A DNA stretch of 64,000 bases from NCBI GenBank assembly GCA_964526645.1, contig CAZGJN010000001.1:1-64000 (forward strand). Reading direction: 5' to 3'. The position numbers and the translations under genes were made by a program. Shown in pieces: positions 43,147-51,001 of the stretch. The stretch comes from JADJNW01 sp964526645 (lineage in GTDB: Bacteria; Bacteroidota; Bacteroidia; Chitinophagales; Saprospiraceae). Within the stretch, counting starts at the first letter, position 1. Each line of letters begins with the position of its first letter. The notes under the pieces are model-generated. The model saw nothing but the letters and a program-made list of their open reading frames with translations. It had not been told where the DNA came from and did not search any database.

Positions 43147-44553
43147 TTAAAGCAAGTTTAAAGCATCTGATTTTATTTGCTGCGCCAAAGCGAGCGCTTG
43201 CTGCTCGTTTGTACCTTCTGCATACACTCGAATGATAGGCTCCGTGTTGGACTTTCGGAGGTGCACCCAGCCGTTAGGGAAATCTATTTTGAGTCCATCA
43301 ATCGTGTTACAGTCCTCGTGTTGGTATTTTTTATGCAAGGCATGTAGCAAGTTTTCCATGTTTACTGTCGGGGTGAGGGCAATTTTGTCCTTGATCATAC
43401 TGTAGCTGGGGTACCTTTTTTTCAAACTTGACATACTTTCTCCTGCTTTCGCCAAATGCGATAGAAACAAAGCGATTCCAGCCAGCGCATCTCGGCCATA
43501 GTGTAATTCAGGCACGATAATGCCGCCGTTGCCCTCGCCGCCAATTACAGCATGAACAGCCTTCATTTTTTCGACTACATTCACCTCACCCACTGCTGCC
43601 GCAAAATATGCCCCTCCATGTTGTTGGGTTACATCGCGCAAGGCGCGCGAAGAAGAAAGATTGGAGACCGTATTTCCTTTTTTGTGCTGCAACACATAAT
43701 CTGCTACTGCGACCAAAGTGTATTCTTCTCCAAACATGTCACCGTTTTCGCAAACAAAAGCCAAACGATCTACATCGGGATCAACTGCAATGCCCAAATC
43801 TGCTTCTTCTTTTACAACTATTGCTGATAATTCTTGCAAGTGCTCTGGCAGTGGTTCAGGATTGTGGGCGAAGCGACCGTCCAAAGTGTCGTTCAAAAGG
43901 ATGTATTCGCAGTTTAGTTTTGACAAAAGCGCCGGAACAGCAAGGATGCCACTCGAATTGATCCCATCTACCGCAATTTTAAATTTTCGACTGCGGATAG
44001 CCTCCAAATCTACCAAAGGCATTGCCAAAATAGCGTCAATATGTTTTTGGATGTATCCCTCAGCCATGCGATACTGCCCCAATTGCTCCACCGCTGCGTA
44101 GCGAATGCGCTGCTCGTCCAGCAATTGCAAAAAAGCTTTGCCATCGGTTTCCGAAATAAACTCGCCTTTGTAGTTGAGTAGTTTTAGGGCGTTCCATTGC
44201 ATAGGGTTGTGGCTGGCTGTCAAAATAATACCAGCACCCGCTTGCTCCCAAGTCACCGCCATTTCAACAGTAGGCGTGGTAGAAAGCCCCAGGTCAATCA
44301 CCTCTATTCCCAAGCCAAGCAGCGTAGCCGTTACGAGTTGGCTGACCATTTGCCCCGAAACACGCCCGTCGCGCCCGATGACAATCTTGGGGGGATAGCC
44401 GTTTTGTAGTATCCAATAGCCAAAGGCTGCTGTGCAAGAAACAATATCCTCAGGAGTGAGATTATCGCCGGGCGTGCCGCCAATAGTGCCCCGGATGCCC
44501 GATATGGATTTAATAAGCGCCAAAAGAAAAAATGTTTTATTTGTGAAGTTCAA
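43147..44553 (-). CDS. glmM: Phosphoglucosamine mutase
   Basis: A 468-aa phosphohexomutase that converts glucosamine-6-phosphate to glucosamine-1-phosphate for peptidoglycan and LPS. SGIRGTIGG is at the N-terminus. The phosphoserine loop is TASHNPMQWNALK, the metal loop DPDVDRLAF, the sugar loop GEGNGG and the phosphate loop RKSNTEPIIRVYAEG. Bacteroidota GlmM usually begins MALIKSISGIRG. Here LALIKSISGIRG is preceded by a TTG at 44521-44523 in frame, so translation may start there rather than at the ATG ten codons upstream. Confidence 0.92.
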   Translation of the reverse strand: MNFTNKTFFLLALIKSISGIRGTIGGTPGDNLTPEDIVSCTAAFGYWILQNGYPPKIVIGRDGRVSGQMVSQLVTATLLGLGIEVIDLGLSTTPTVEMAVTWEQAGAGIILTASHNPMQWNALKLLNYKGEFISETDGKAFLQLLDEQRIRYAAVEQLGQYRMAEGYIQKHIDAILAMPLVDLEAIRSRKFKIAVDGINSSGILAVPALLSKLNCEYILLNDTLDGRFAHNPEPLPEHLQELSAIVVKEEADLGIAVDPDVDRLAFVCENGDMFGEEYTLVAVADYVLQHKKGNTVSNLSSSRALRDVTQQHGGAYFAAAVGEVNVVEKMKAVHAVIGGEGNGGIIVPELHYGRDALAGIALFLSHLAKAGESMSSLKKRYPSYSMIKDKIALTPTVNMENLLHALHKKYQHEDCNTIDGLKIDFPNGWVHLRKSNTEPIIRVYAEGTNEQQALALAQQIKSDALNLL

Positions 44554-44642
44554 AGATAAACATTTTAGATTCTATCAGGTAAAAACATCGGGTCATTGTG
44601 CAATCATTACATTTTAGCCAGCTCAGGTTTTTAAATTATTCC

Positions 44643-44650
44643 TACCTTTG
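44643..44650 (+). promoter_or_regulatory. -7 box of the PAP2-ZIP-ribD operon
   Basis: A perfect TACCTTTG lies 32 bases before the PAP2 start. No clean TTG is seen at the usual distance, so the -33 element is weak. Confidence 0.55.
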
Positions 44651-44681
44651 AAATCCATTAGCTTTTTAGTACAGTGCGATT

Positions 44682-45266
44682 ATGATAAACCTACTCCAAT
44701 TCGACGAACAATTGTTCCATATCATCAACAATGACTGGCACAATGCTTTTCTTGATGCTATTATGCCTGCCTGGCGGGAGAAAAAAACATGGATTCCGCT
44801 TTATGTGATGATTGCAGCTTTTGCTATTATAAAATTCAAAATCAAAGGTTTATATTTTTTAATTGCAATAGCACTCACGGTAGGAATCGCCGATAACGTA
44901 AGCAGCCAACTGATCAAAAAAAATGTTAAAAGGATTCGACCCTGCAATGATGCCACTTTGCAGGAAGAGGTACGCCTGCTGGTGCCATGTGGCAGCGGGT
45001 ATAGTTTCACTTCTTCACACGCTACCAATCATTTTGCCGTAGCGACTTTTATCAGCATGACCTTGGGGCAGTTTTATCGAAAAATTCGATTCCCTTTTTT
45101 CTTATGGGCTGCAACTATCGCTTTTGGTCAGGTGTATGTAGGAGTACACTACCCTTTGGACATTGTCTGTGGCGCCTTATTAGGGAGTCTTATTGCATTT
45201 ATATTAGCAAAAATTTATCTGCGATTGGGAAGCGTTAAAATTTCCAATCCAAATTTACAAGTGTAG
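44682..45266 (+). CDS. PAP2-superfamily membrane phosphatase
   Basis: A 194-aa integral membrane protein with the three acid-phosphatase motifs: KKNVKRIRPC, the histidine motif FTSSHATNHFA, and GQVYVGVHYPLDIVCG. Family members dephosphorylate lipid phosphates such as undecaprenyl pyrophosphate or phosphatidylglycerol phosphate. About five transmembrane helices surround the active site on the periplasmic face. It is first of three closely spaced genes (three bases to the next). Confidence 0.9.
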   Translation: MINLLQFDEQLFHIINNDWHNAFLDAIMPAWREKKTWIPLYVMIAAFAIIKFKIKGLYFLIAIALTVGIADNVSSQLIKKNVKRIRPCNDATLQEEVRLLVPCGSGYSFTSSHATNHFAVATFISMTLGQFYRKIRFPFFLWAATIAFGQVYVGVHYPLDIVCGALLGSLIAFILAKIYLRLGSVKISNPNLQV

Positions 45267-45269
45267 TTC

Positions 45270-45998
45270 ATGTCTGTTTGGGCTTATATTATCTTATTTT
45301 TAACGGTGATTGCAGGCGGCCTTATGGCGGTGCTCATAAAAAATTATAATGCTGCCAATCTTCGTCTTGTGCTTTCTTTCAGCGGTTCTTATATTTTTGG
45401 CATTACTATTTTGCATCTGATGCCTGGAGTTTACACTTCTGCTGGAGAGGCTGCGGGACTGTGGGTGCTATTAGGTTTTTTTATCCAACTCCTGCTTGAG
45501 CAGTTTTCTAAAGGTGTAGAACACGGGCATATCCACAAAAGCCATAAGCATCCAAATTTTGCAATGTCTATTATGCTGGGGCTTTGCGTACACGCTTTTT
45601 TGGAAGGGCTTCCATTGAGCAACTACACCGAATTTCATCAGTTGCACCATGGCGTTGGGCATGATGACAATCACCTTTTTTTTGGTATTATTGTTCATAA
45701 AGCACCGGCGGCATTTGCTTTGGTCATCTTATTTCTTTGGTCGCAACGGAGTATGCTTTTTGTGATTTTAAATCTCGTTATTTTTGCGCTGATGTCTCCG
45801 CTTGGCGCTTTTACCGCTTCTTTATTTTCGCCCGATATAAGCGTGGTTGCCAAAATGGTAGCACTGGTGATTGGCTCTTTTTTGCATATTTCTACCACCA
45901 TTCTTTTTGAAGCCGACGATAGCCATCAGCATAAAATTCCCTGGAAAAAAATGCTTGCTATTTTAATCGGCATGGGACTTGCTTTACTCACCATTTAA
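45270..45998 (+). CDS. ZIP-family metal transporter
   Basis: A 242-aa membrane protein with about seven to eight transmembrane helices. The variable loop is rich in histidine (HGHIHKSHKH). Helix IV has HAFLEGLPLSNY and the next LFFGIIVHKAPAAFALVI; these supply the His, Asn and Glu residues typical of the ZIP metal path. The family imports zinc, iron or manganese. DDSHQHKI is a second His cluster. It lies between the PAP2 and ribD genes, 18 bases from ribD. Confidence 0.9.
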   Translation: MSVWAYIILFLTVIAGGLMAVLIKNYNAANLRLVLSFSGSYIFGITILHLMPGVYTSAGEAAGLWVLLGFFIQLLLEQFSKGVEHGHIHKSHKHPNFAMSIMLGLCVHAFLEGLPLSNYTEFHQLHHGVGHDDNHLFFGIIVHKAPAAFALVILFLWSQRSMLFVILNLVIFALMSPLGAFTASLFSPDISVVAKMVALVIGSFLHISTTILFEADDSHQHKIPWKKMLAILIGMGLALLTI

Positions 45999-46016
45999 AA
46001 AAATAAGCTGCGCCTG

Positions 46017-47069
46017 ATGAACCTCGACGAGCAATACATGCAAAGATGTTTTGAGTTAGCCAAGCTGGGTGCCGGCAAGGTTTCTCCCAATCCAATGGTT
46101 GGAGCAGTTTTGGTGCATGACAACCGCATCATCGGGGAAGGTTGGCATCAGGAATATGGAAAAGCCCATGCCGAAGTGAATGCCGTAGCAAGCGTATCAA
46201 TAGCGGATCGCTCTCTTATTCAGCAATCAACCTTATACGTCTCATTGGAGCCTTGTTGTATTTTTGGCAAAACCCCGCCCTGCACAAACCTGATTATAGA
46301 ACAGAAAATTCCCAGAGTTGTAATTTCTTGTTTGGATCAAACGCCTGGCGTGGCTGGTCGGGGCTTGGAAATATTGCGATCCAATGGCGTAACGATTGTC
46401 ATTGGAGTGCTTCAAGCGGAAGGTGAAGCCTTGAGTCGTTATCGCAATCATTTTGTTAGTTTTAAAAGGCCCTATGTTATTTTGAAATTTGCTGTTACTT
46501 TAAACGGAAAATTTGGACTGAGTAATAAAAAACATTGGATTAGTAATGAATTTACGAGAAGATTGAGCCACAAGTGGCGAAGCGAAATAGATGCTATCTT
46601 GGTAGGAACGAATACAGCGCTTGTTGATAATCCTGAATTGACCAACCGGTTCTACTTTGGAAAATCCCCACTAAGGGTTGTGATAGATCGCTATCTGCGC
46701 TTGCCAGCTACCCTCCATTTGTTTGACAAAAGCCAACCTACGCTGATTGTTACAGAAAAAGCAGCCTTGCCAGGCAATCTTCAAGGTAAGAACATTGACT
46801 TGCTGTCAATGCCGTTTGACGACGATTTTCTTCCTCATTTGTTAGGAAAATTATACGAACGCAATATTGCTACCCTGATGGTAGAAGGCGGCGCTAACAC
46901 GATTCGACATTTTTTACAAAAGGACCTTTGGGAAGAAGCTAATGTATTGGTCGGGAACACTTCCTTCGCAGAGGGGATAGATGCGCCCCTTATTCCTGGC
47001 CTTGTAAAAGAACGCTTCCCCCTTGGCGATGATCAAATACTCCTTTATAAAAATATTCGCGAACGTTAA
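46017..47069 (+). CDS. ribD: Bifunctional riboflavin deaminase/reductase
   Basis: A 350-aa enzyme of riboflavin synthesis. The N-terminal deaminase zinc site is HAEVNAV with SLEPCCIFGKTPPC. The C-terminal reductase domain begins about residue 150 (VILKFAVTLNGKFGL) and includes LVGTNTALVDNPELTNR and TLMVEGGANTIRHFL. It catalyses two consecutive steps on the pyrimidine intermediate. The other rib genes are not adjacent. Confidence 0.95.
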   Translation: MNLDEQYMQRCFELAKLGAGKVSPNPMVGAVLVHDNRIIGEGWHQEYGKAHAEVNAVASVSIADRSLIQQSTLYVSLEPCCIFGKTPPCTNLIIEQKIPRVVISCLDQTPGVAGRGLEILRSNGVTIVIGVLQAEGEALSRYRNHFVSFKRPYVILKFAVTLNGKFGLSNKKHWISNEFTRRLSHKWRSEIDAILVGTNTALVDNPELTNRFYFGKSPLRVVIDRYLRLPATLHLFDKSQPTLIVTEKAALPGNLQGKNIDLLSMPFDDDFLPHLLGKLYERNIATLMVEGGANTIRHFLQKDLWEEANVLVGNTSFAEGIDAPLIPGLVKERFPLGDDQILLYKNIRER

Positions 47070-47163
47070 ACTTCTTTTAAAATAGGAGTATCACATCATA
47101 CCAGCCCTTTTATTTTTGTTTCGTATTTGTAATTTTGCTTTTAAATAAAAAAGGTGACTTATA

Positions 47164-47733
47164 ATGAAGAAAGCAGCAGTCGCTCTGGCAGGGGTCTTAT
47201 TGTGTTTTTGCTTCATAAACCCACTCCGTGCGCAAGAAACTACACAACAAGAAAAAGGTGTAAAAATAAATTGGCTAAGCTGGCAGCAAGCCACAGAATT
47301 AGCGAAAAAAAATAAGAAGAAACTCCTTTTGGATGTCTATACGGATTGGTGTAGCTGGTGCAAAAGGATGGACGAGGTTACCTTCCAAAAAGCGGGCATC
47401 GCCAAGTACGTCAACGCTAATTTCTATCCAGTGAAGTTTGATGCGGAATACAAAGGAGAACTGGAGTACAAGGATAAAACTTACAAATTTGTAAAAAACC
47501 CAAAAGGCGGCTACCACGAACTCGCGGCTACCTTGCTAAACGGCAAGCTAAGCTTCCCCTCGGTAGTGTTTCTGGATGAGGATATGAACGTCATCCAGTC
47601 TATCATTGGTTTTAAAACGCCAGAGGAATTCGAGCAGATCATCACGTATTTTGCCAAAGACCATTACAAGGAAACGCCCTGGTCCTCTTATCAGAAGTCA
47701 TATAAGCCCATATTGGTAAGCGATAAGCATTAA
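47164..47733 (+). CDS. Exported thioredoxin-family protein
   Basis: A 189-aa protein with a signal peptide (MKKAAVALAGVLLC, cleavage near LRAQ). The thioredoxin core has YTDWCSWCKRMDEVTF with a CSWC redox pair and the cis-Pro in KLSFPSVVFLDED. An insert (DAEYKGELEYKDKTYKF) is typical of the DUF255-like subgroup. It probably handles disulfides of exported proteins in the periplasm. Its last four bases overlap the convergent HerA-like gene. Confidence 0.9.
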   Translation: MKKAAVALAGVLLCFCFINPLRAQETTQQEKGVKINWLSWQQATELAKKNKKKLLLDVYTDWCSWCKRMDEVTFQKAGIAKYVNANFYPVKFDAEYKGELEYKDKTYKFVKNPKGGYHELAATLLNGKLSFPSVVFLDEDMNVIQSIIGFKTPEEFEQIITYFAKDHYKETPWSSYQKSYKPILVSDKH

Positions 47734-49316
47734 AACCAACCGCTTTTCCTGCGCCGGGAGGTACCTCCTACCCCGAGCACGCCAAGTAAGCCTCGGGTGA
47801 GTTCCCGCGCGATTGTCCTGCCGATTTGTCGGGTGGTGGGGCTATCTACAATTTGCTCCAGCGTGCTTTTTTCGCGTCGTTTGCTTCCTGTGCTGCGAGT
47901 ACTGGTGTTTCTGGCTTTTTCTTGCTGTTGTTTGAGTTCTTCCTGTTTCTCCGCTTCAAAGGCTTCGTTCATTTTCTCTGTAAGAATCTCGTGGGCACTT
48001 TCTCTTTCTATGGTCTCATTGTATTTGCGCACCAACTGAGATTTCTCTACGATGGCATCAACTTCAGTAGCTGTAAGCACATCCATTCTCGATTGCGGGG
48101 CACGCAACATCACATGTGCAAGGGGAGTAGGAATCCCCTTTTCATTCAAAGCAGTAAACAAAGCCTCTCCAATCCCTAATTCAGTGATAATACGCTCCAC
48201 ATCATAAAAATCTGTAATAGGATAATTTTCAGCCGCCAATTTAATAGCTTTTCGGTCTTTAGCTGTAAATGCTCTCAGGGCGTGTTGTACCTTCATACCC
48301 AACTGTCCTAACACGGACTCTGGAATATCCGCAGGATTCTGGGTGACAAAAAAGATGCCAACGCCTTTGGAGCGGATGAGCCGTACAATTGCTTCGATTT
48401 GATCGAGCAATGCTTTGGAAGCTTCATCAAAAACCAAGTGGGCTTCATCAATAAAAATAGCCAATTTGGGTTTATCTAAATCTCCAGCTTCCGGGAAGGT
48501 AGCATAAATCTCCGCCAGCATTTGTAGCATAAATGTTGAAAATAGCTTGGGGCGATCCTGAATGTCGGTGAGGCGTACAATAGAAATGATGCCCCTCCCC
48601 TCCTCATTGGTACGGCATAAATCTTCTACTTCAAAAGAGCGTTCCCCAAAAAAAAGATCAGCGCGCTGCTGCTCGAGTTCCACAATTTTGCGCATCATGG
48701 TGCCTACGGAATCCGTTCCGACTCTTCCATACACGGATTCGATTTCCTCTTTGCCTGGCCCTGTGATGTACTGCAAAACCTTCCTGATGTCATCCAAATC
48801 AAGCAAAGGCAGGTTGTTGTCATCACAATATTTGAACACGACCGCCATGATGCCGGTTTGCGTATCATTCAAATCAAGGATTCTGGAAAATAGTACCGGA
48901 CCAAACTCTGTGACGGTCGCTCTTAGGCGCGCCCCTTTTTCATTGGATAGGGTTAAGAATTCAACAGGGCTACCCGAAGGGATAAAAGGAAGCCCAATTT
49001 TGCTATGGCGCTCCTGGATTTTGGCATTATCCACCCCTGGCATAGCAATACCGCTCAAATCGCCCTTGATGTCCATGAGCAGAGAAGGAATCCCTTTTTC
49101 AGAAAAGTGCTCCGCCAGAATTTGAAGGGTTTTTGTTTTACCACCGCCTGTAGCACCCGCTATCAATCCATGCCGGTTGATCGTTTTTAAAGGAAGCTTG
49201 ACCATGGCACCCTGCACGCAAGTGCCCTCGAGCATGGCAGTTCCTATTTCTATAAAATCACCTTTGAAAGTATAACCTTCTACGATGTGTTGTAAAAGAG
49301 AAGCCTGCTGAGACAT
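47730..49316 (-). CDS. HerA/VirB4-like ATPase (DUF853)
   Basis: A 528-aa P-loop ATPase of the HerA-FtsK superfamily, DUF853 subgroup. The Walker A is GATGGGKTKTLQ and the Walker B LAIFIDEAHLVFDEA, followed by the motif GVGIFFVTQNPADIPESVLGQLG. The C-terminus is a charged coiled coil (EAFEAEKQEELKQQQEK) and a basic low-complexity tail. Related proteins pump DNA or proteins, but the role of this group is not settled. No nurA-like nuclease gene adjoins it; an anchored endonuclease gene lies upstream at 49342. Confidence 0.88.
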   Translation of the reverse strand: MSQQASLLQHIVEGYTFKGDFIEIGTAMLEGTCVQGAMVKLPLKTINRHGLIAGATGGGKTKTLQILAEHFSEKGIPSLLMDIKGDLSGIAMPGVDNAKIQERHSKIGLPFIPSGSPVEFLTLSNEKGARLRATVTEFGPVLFSRILDLNDTQTGIMAVVFKYCDDNNLPLLDLDDIRKVLQYITGPGKEEIESVYGRVGTDSVGTMMRKIVELEQQRADLFFGERSFEVEDLCRTNEEGRGIISIVRLTDIQDRPKLFSTFMLQMLAEIYATFPEAGDLDKPKLAIFIDEAHLVFDEASKALLDQIEAIVRLIRSKGVGIFFVTQNPADIPESVLGQLGMKVQHALRAFTAKDRKAIKLAAENYPITDFYDVERIITELGIGEALFTALNEKGIPTPLAHVMLRAPQSRMDVLTATEVDAIVEKSQLVRKYNETIERESAHEILTEKMNEAFEAEKQEELKQQQEKARNTSTRSTGSKRREKSTLEQIVDSPTTRQIGRTIARELTRGLLGVLGVGGTSRRRKSGWF

Positions 49317-49341
49317 TTATTTTAAGTTTGATCCCACAAAA

Positions 49342-50229
49342 TTATTCTTTATTCCATTTTTGAGTACGCAACTCGTACTTTTTCTTGCTAAATTCCCACA
49401 AATCAAGATTAAAGCTCTTTTCCAGCGTTGCTGCCTCCTCCCAGTCTGGGAAAAAATCTATTTGCGCCACTTGTTCTACCTGATCAATCGAAACAGCAAA
49501 TTTATACAAGGGTTCGTAGCTTACCTCATTTGGAATGATAAACCCGATGCCTTTCATCTGTGGTTCTGTTATATCCAGCAAAACTTTATAGAAAGCAGTT
49601 GGAATAGAAACACCGTTTTCACCTATAGCGCCTTTGGGCTGTTGGGTGAGCACTGGTCCCGTCACAACGTATAATTCTTCGCTTTGCTTTGCCCAGGTGC
49701 GCACCAACTCTTCCAATTCGCGCCAAATGCCCTTGTTAAAATTCTTGGATTGCGGACTAATGTTGCTCATCAAAAAAGTGTACTGTATCGCATCTTCACT
49801 AAATGCCATATCAGCGGCAGGCACTAGATGCCCTCTGTCATAGCCAGAATTTTTATAATCGTAGGGCGTAGCCGATTTCGATTTCACCTGGGGGTCTGGA
49901 AGGAAATTATCGCTGCGATCCACCCAGGGTTGTTCCAGTTGCGCACTTACGAGTTTGTACGCTACCCATTCTGCTTGCTCGTGTTCCTCGTTATAAGACA
50001 AGGCAAAGTAAGGGTTGTAGAGCACCTGACCGCCCTGTGCCGCAGGTAGGAAGTCAAAATCTGGGATGCTTACAGTTTCTGATGAAGTATCCGTAGGCGC
50101 TACCGTATTGCTGCCCGAAAAGCGATTAAATAGGAAGATTAAGCCGCTCAGAATCGCTGCGAAGATACCAACCCTTGCGATCATACCTCCACTTGCTCCT
50201 TTTTGGTAATTTGTTCTTAACTTTGCCAT
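49342..50229 (-). CDS. Membrane-anchored DNA/RNA non-specific endonuclease (NUC1 type)
   Basis: A 295-aa nuclease with an N-terminal membrane anchor (MIARVGIFAAILSGLIFLF), so the catalytic part faces the periplasm. The beta-beta-alpha-metal motif DRGHLVPAADM supplies the general-base His, and the magnesium-site Asn occurs in MSNISPQSKNFNKGIWR. The family cleaves DNA and RNA without sequence preference. It may feed nucleotide salvage or degrade incoming DNA. It lies upstream of the HerA-like gene. Confidence 0.92.
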   Translation of the reverse strand: MAKLRTNYQKGASGGMIARVGIFAAILSGLIFLFNRFSGSNTVAPTDTSSETVSIPDFDFLPAAQGGQVLYNPYFALSYNEEHEQAEWVAYKLVSAQLEQPWVDRSDNFLPDPQVKSKSATPYDYKNSGYDRGHLVPAADMAFSEDAIQYTFLMSNISPQSKNFNKGIWRELEELVRTWAKQSEELYVVTGPVLTQQPKGAIGENGVSIPTAFYKVLLDITEPQMKGIGFIIPNEVSYEPLYKFAVSIDQVEQVAQIDFFPDWEEAATLEKSFNLDLWEFSKKKYELRTQKWNKE

Positions 50230-50398
50230 TATCGTATCATCTACGTTTTTTCAATCTTTTGAAACCACAAATTATTGGTAAAAATAGGAAAATAAAAACA
50301 ATTGTAGTAAGAAATAGGCGTGCCGTTGTGTTATTTTTAAATAAAATGTTGGTTTTTATAAAAATCCTTTCTCCTGGAAGTACAAACTAAAACGGAGT

Positions 50399-50995
50399 AT
50401 GAAAAAGCTGAAAGTGGGCATCACTGGGGGCATTGGCAGTGGCAAAACGACGGTTTGTAAGATATTTGAAACACTCGGCATACCGGTGTATTACGCCGAT
50501 GAACGCGCAAAGTGGCTGATGGCTAATGATACTACCCTGAAGAGCAAAATCAAGCAATTGCTCGGAGACAGTGCCTATGACCAGGAAGGACAGCTCGATC
50601 GCAAGCACATTGCGCAAATCGTTTTCCATGATCCTGAAATGCTCAAGCAACTCAATGCCATAGTGCATCCGGCGGTAGCCAATGATAGCAGAGACTGGAA
50701 TCGTGCCCAATCACAGGCACCCTATACGCTGCGCGAGGCGGCGCTTATCTTTGAAGTGGGAATTGACAAGCAGCTGGACTACGTCATTGTCGTGACAGCA
50801 CCTTTGCCGCTCAGAATTGAAAGGGTGTTAGGACGAGATGCCACCTCGCGTGAAGCCATTGAAGCGCGTATTTCAAAACAAATGCCAGAAGAAGAAAAGG
50901 TAAAACGAGCCGACTTTGTGATTCTGAACGATGGTGAGCACTCGCTGATACACCAGGTACTATCTATTCATCAGCAGTTGTGTGCGCTTGTTTGA
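50399..50995 (+). CDS. coaE: Dephospho-CoA kinase
   Basis: A 198-aa kinase that makes coenzyme A from dephospho-CoA. The P-loop GGIGSGKT (10-17), YYADERAKWL, the LLGDSAYDQEGQLDR region, NAIVHPAV and the lid RVLGRDATSREAIEARISKQ are family features. In many Bacteroidota coaE follows ybbR in the yajC cluster; here it is on the opposite strand and converges with dnaG. Confidence 0.96.
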   Translation: MKKLKVGITGGIGSGKTTVCKIFETLGIPVYYADERAKWLMANDTTLKSKIKQLLGDSAYDQEGQLDRKHIAQIVFHDPEMLKQLNAIVHPAVANDSRDWNRAQSQAPYTLREAALIFEVGIDKQLDYVIVVTAPLPLRIERVLGRDATSREAIEARISKQMPEEEKVKRADFVILNDGEHSLIHQVLSIHQQLCALV

Positions 50996-51001
50996 ATTTG
51001 T

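Noticed and set aside
47730..50229. HerA-like ATPase and NUC1 endonuclease as an anti-phage defence pair
   Set aside because: The endonuclease is membrane-anchored with its domain outside the cytoplasm, and the ATPase belongs to the widespread DUF853 group; nothing else in the neighbourhood points to defence.
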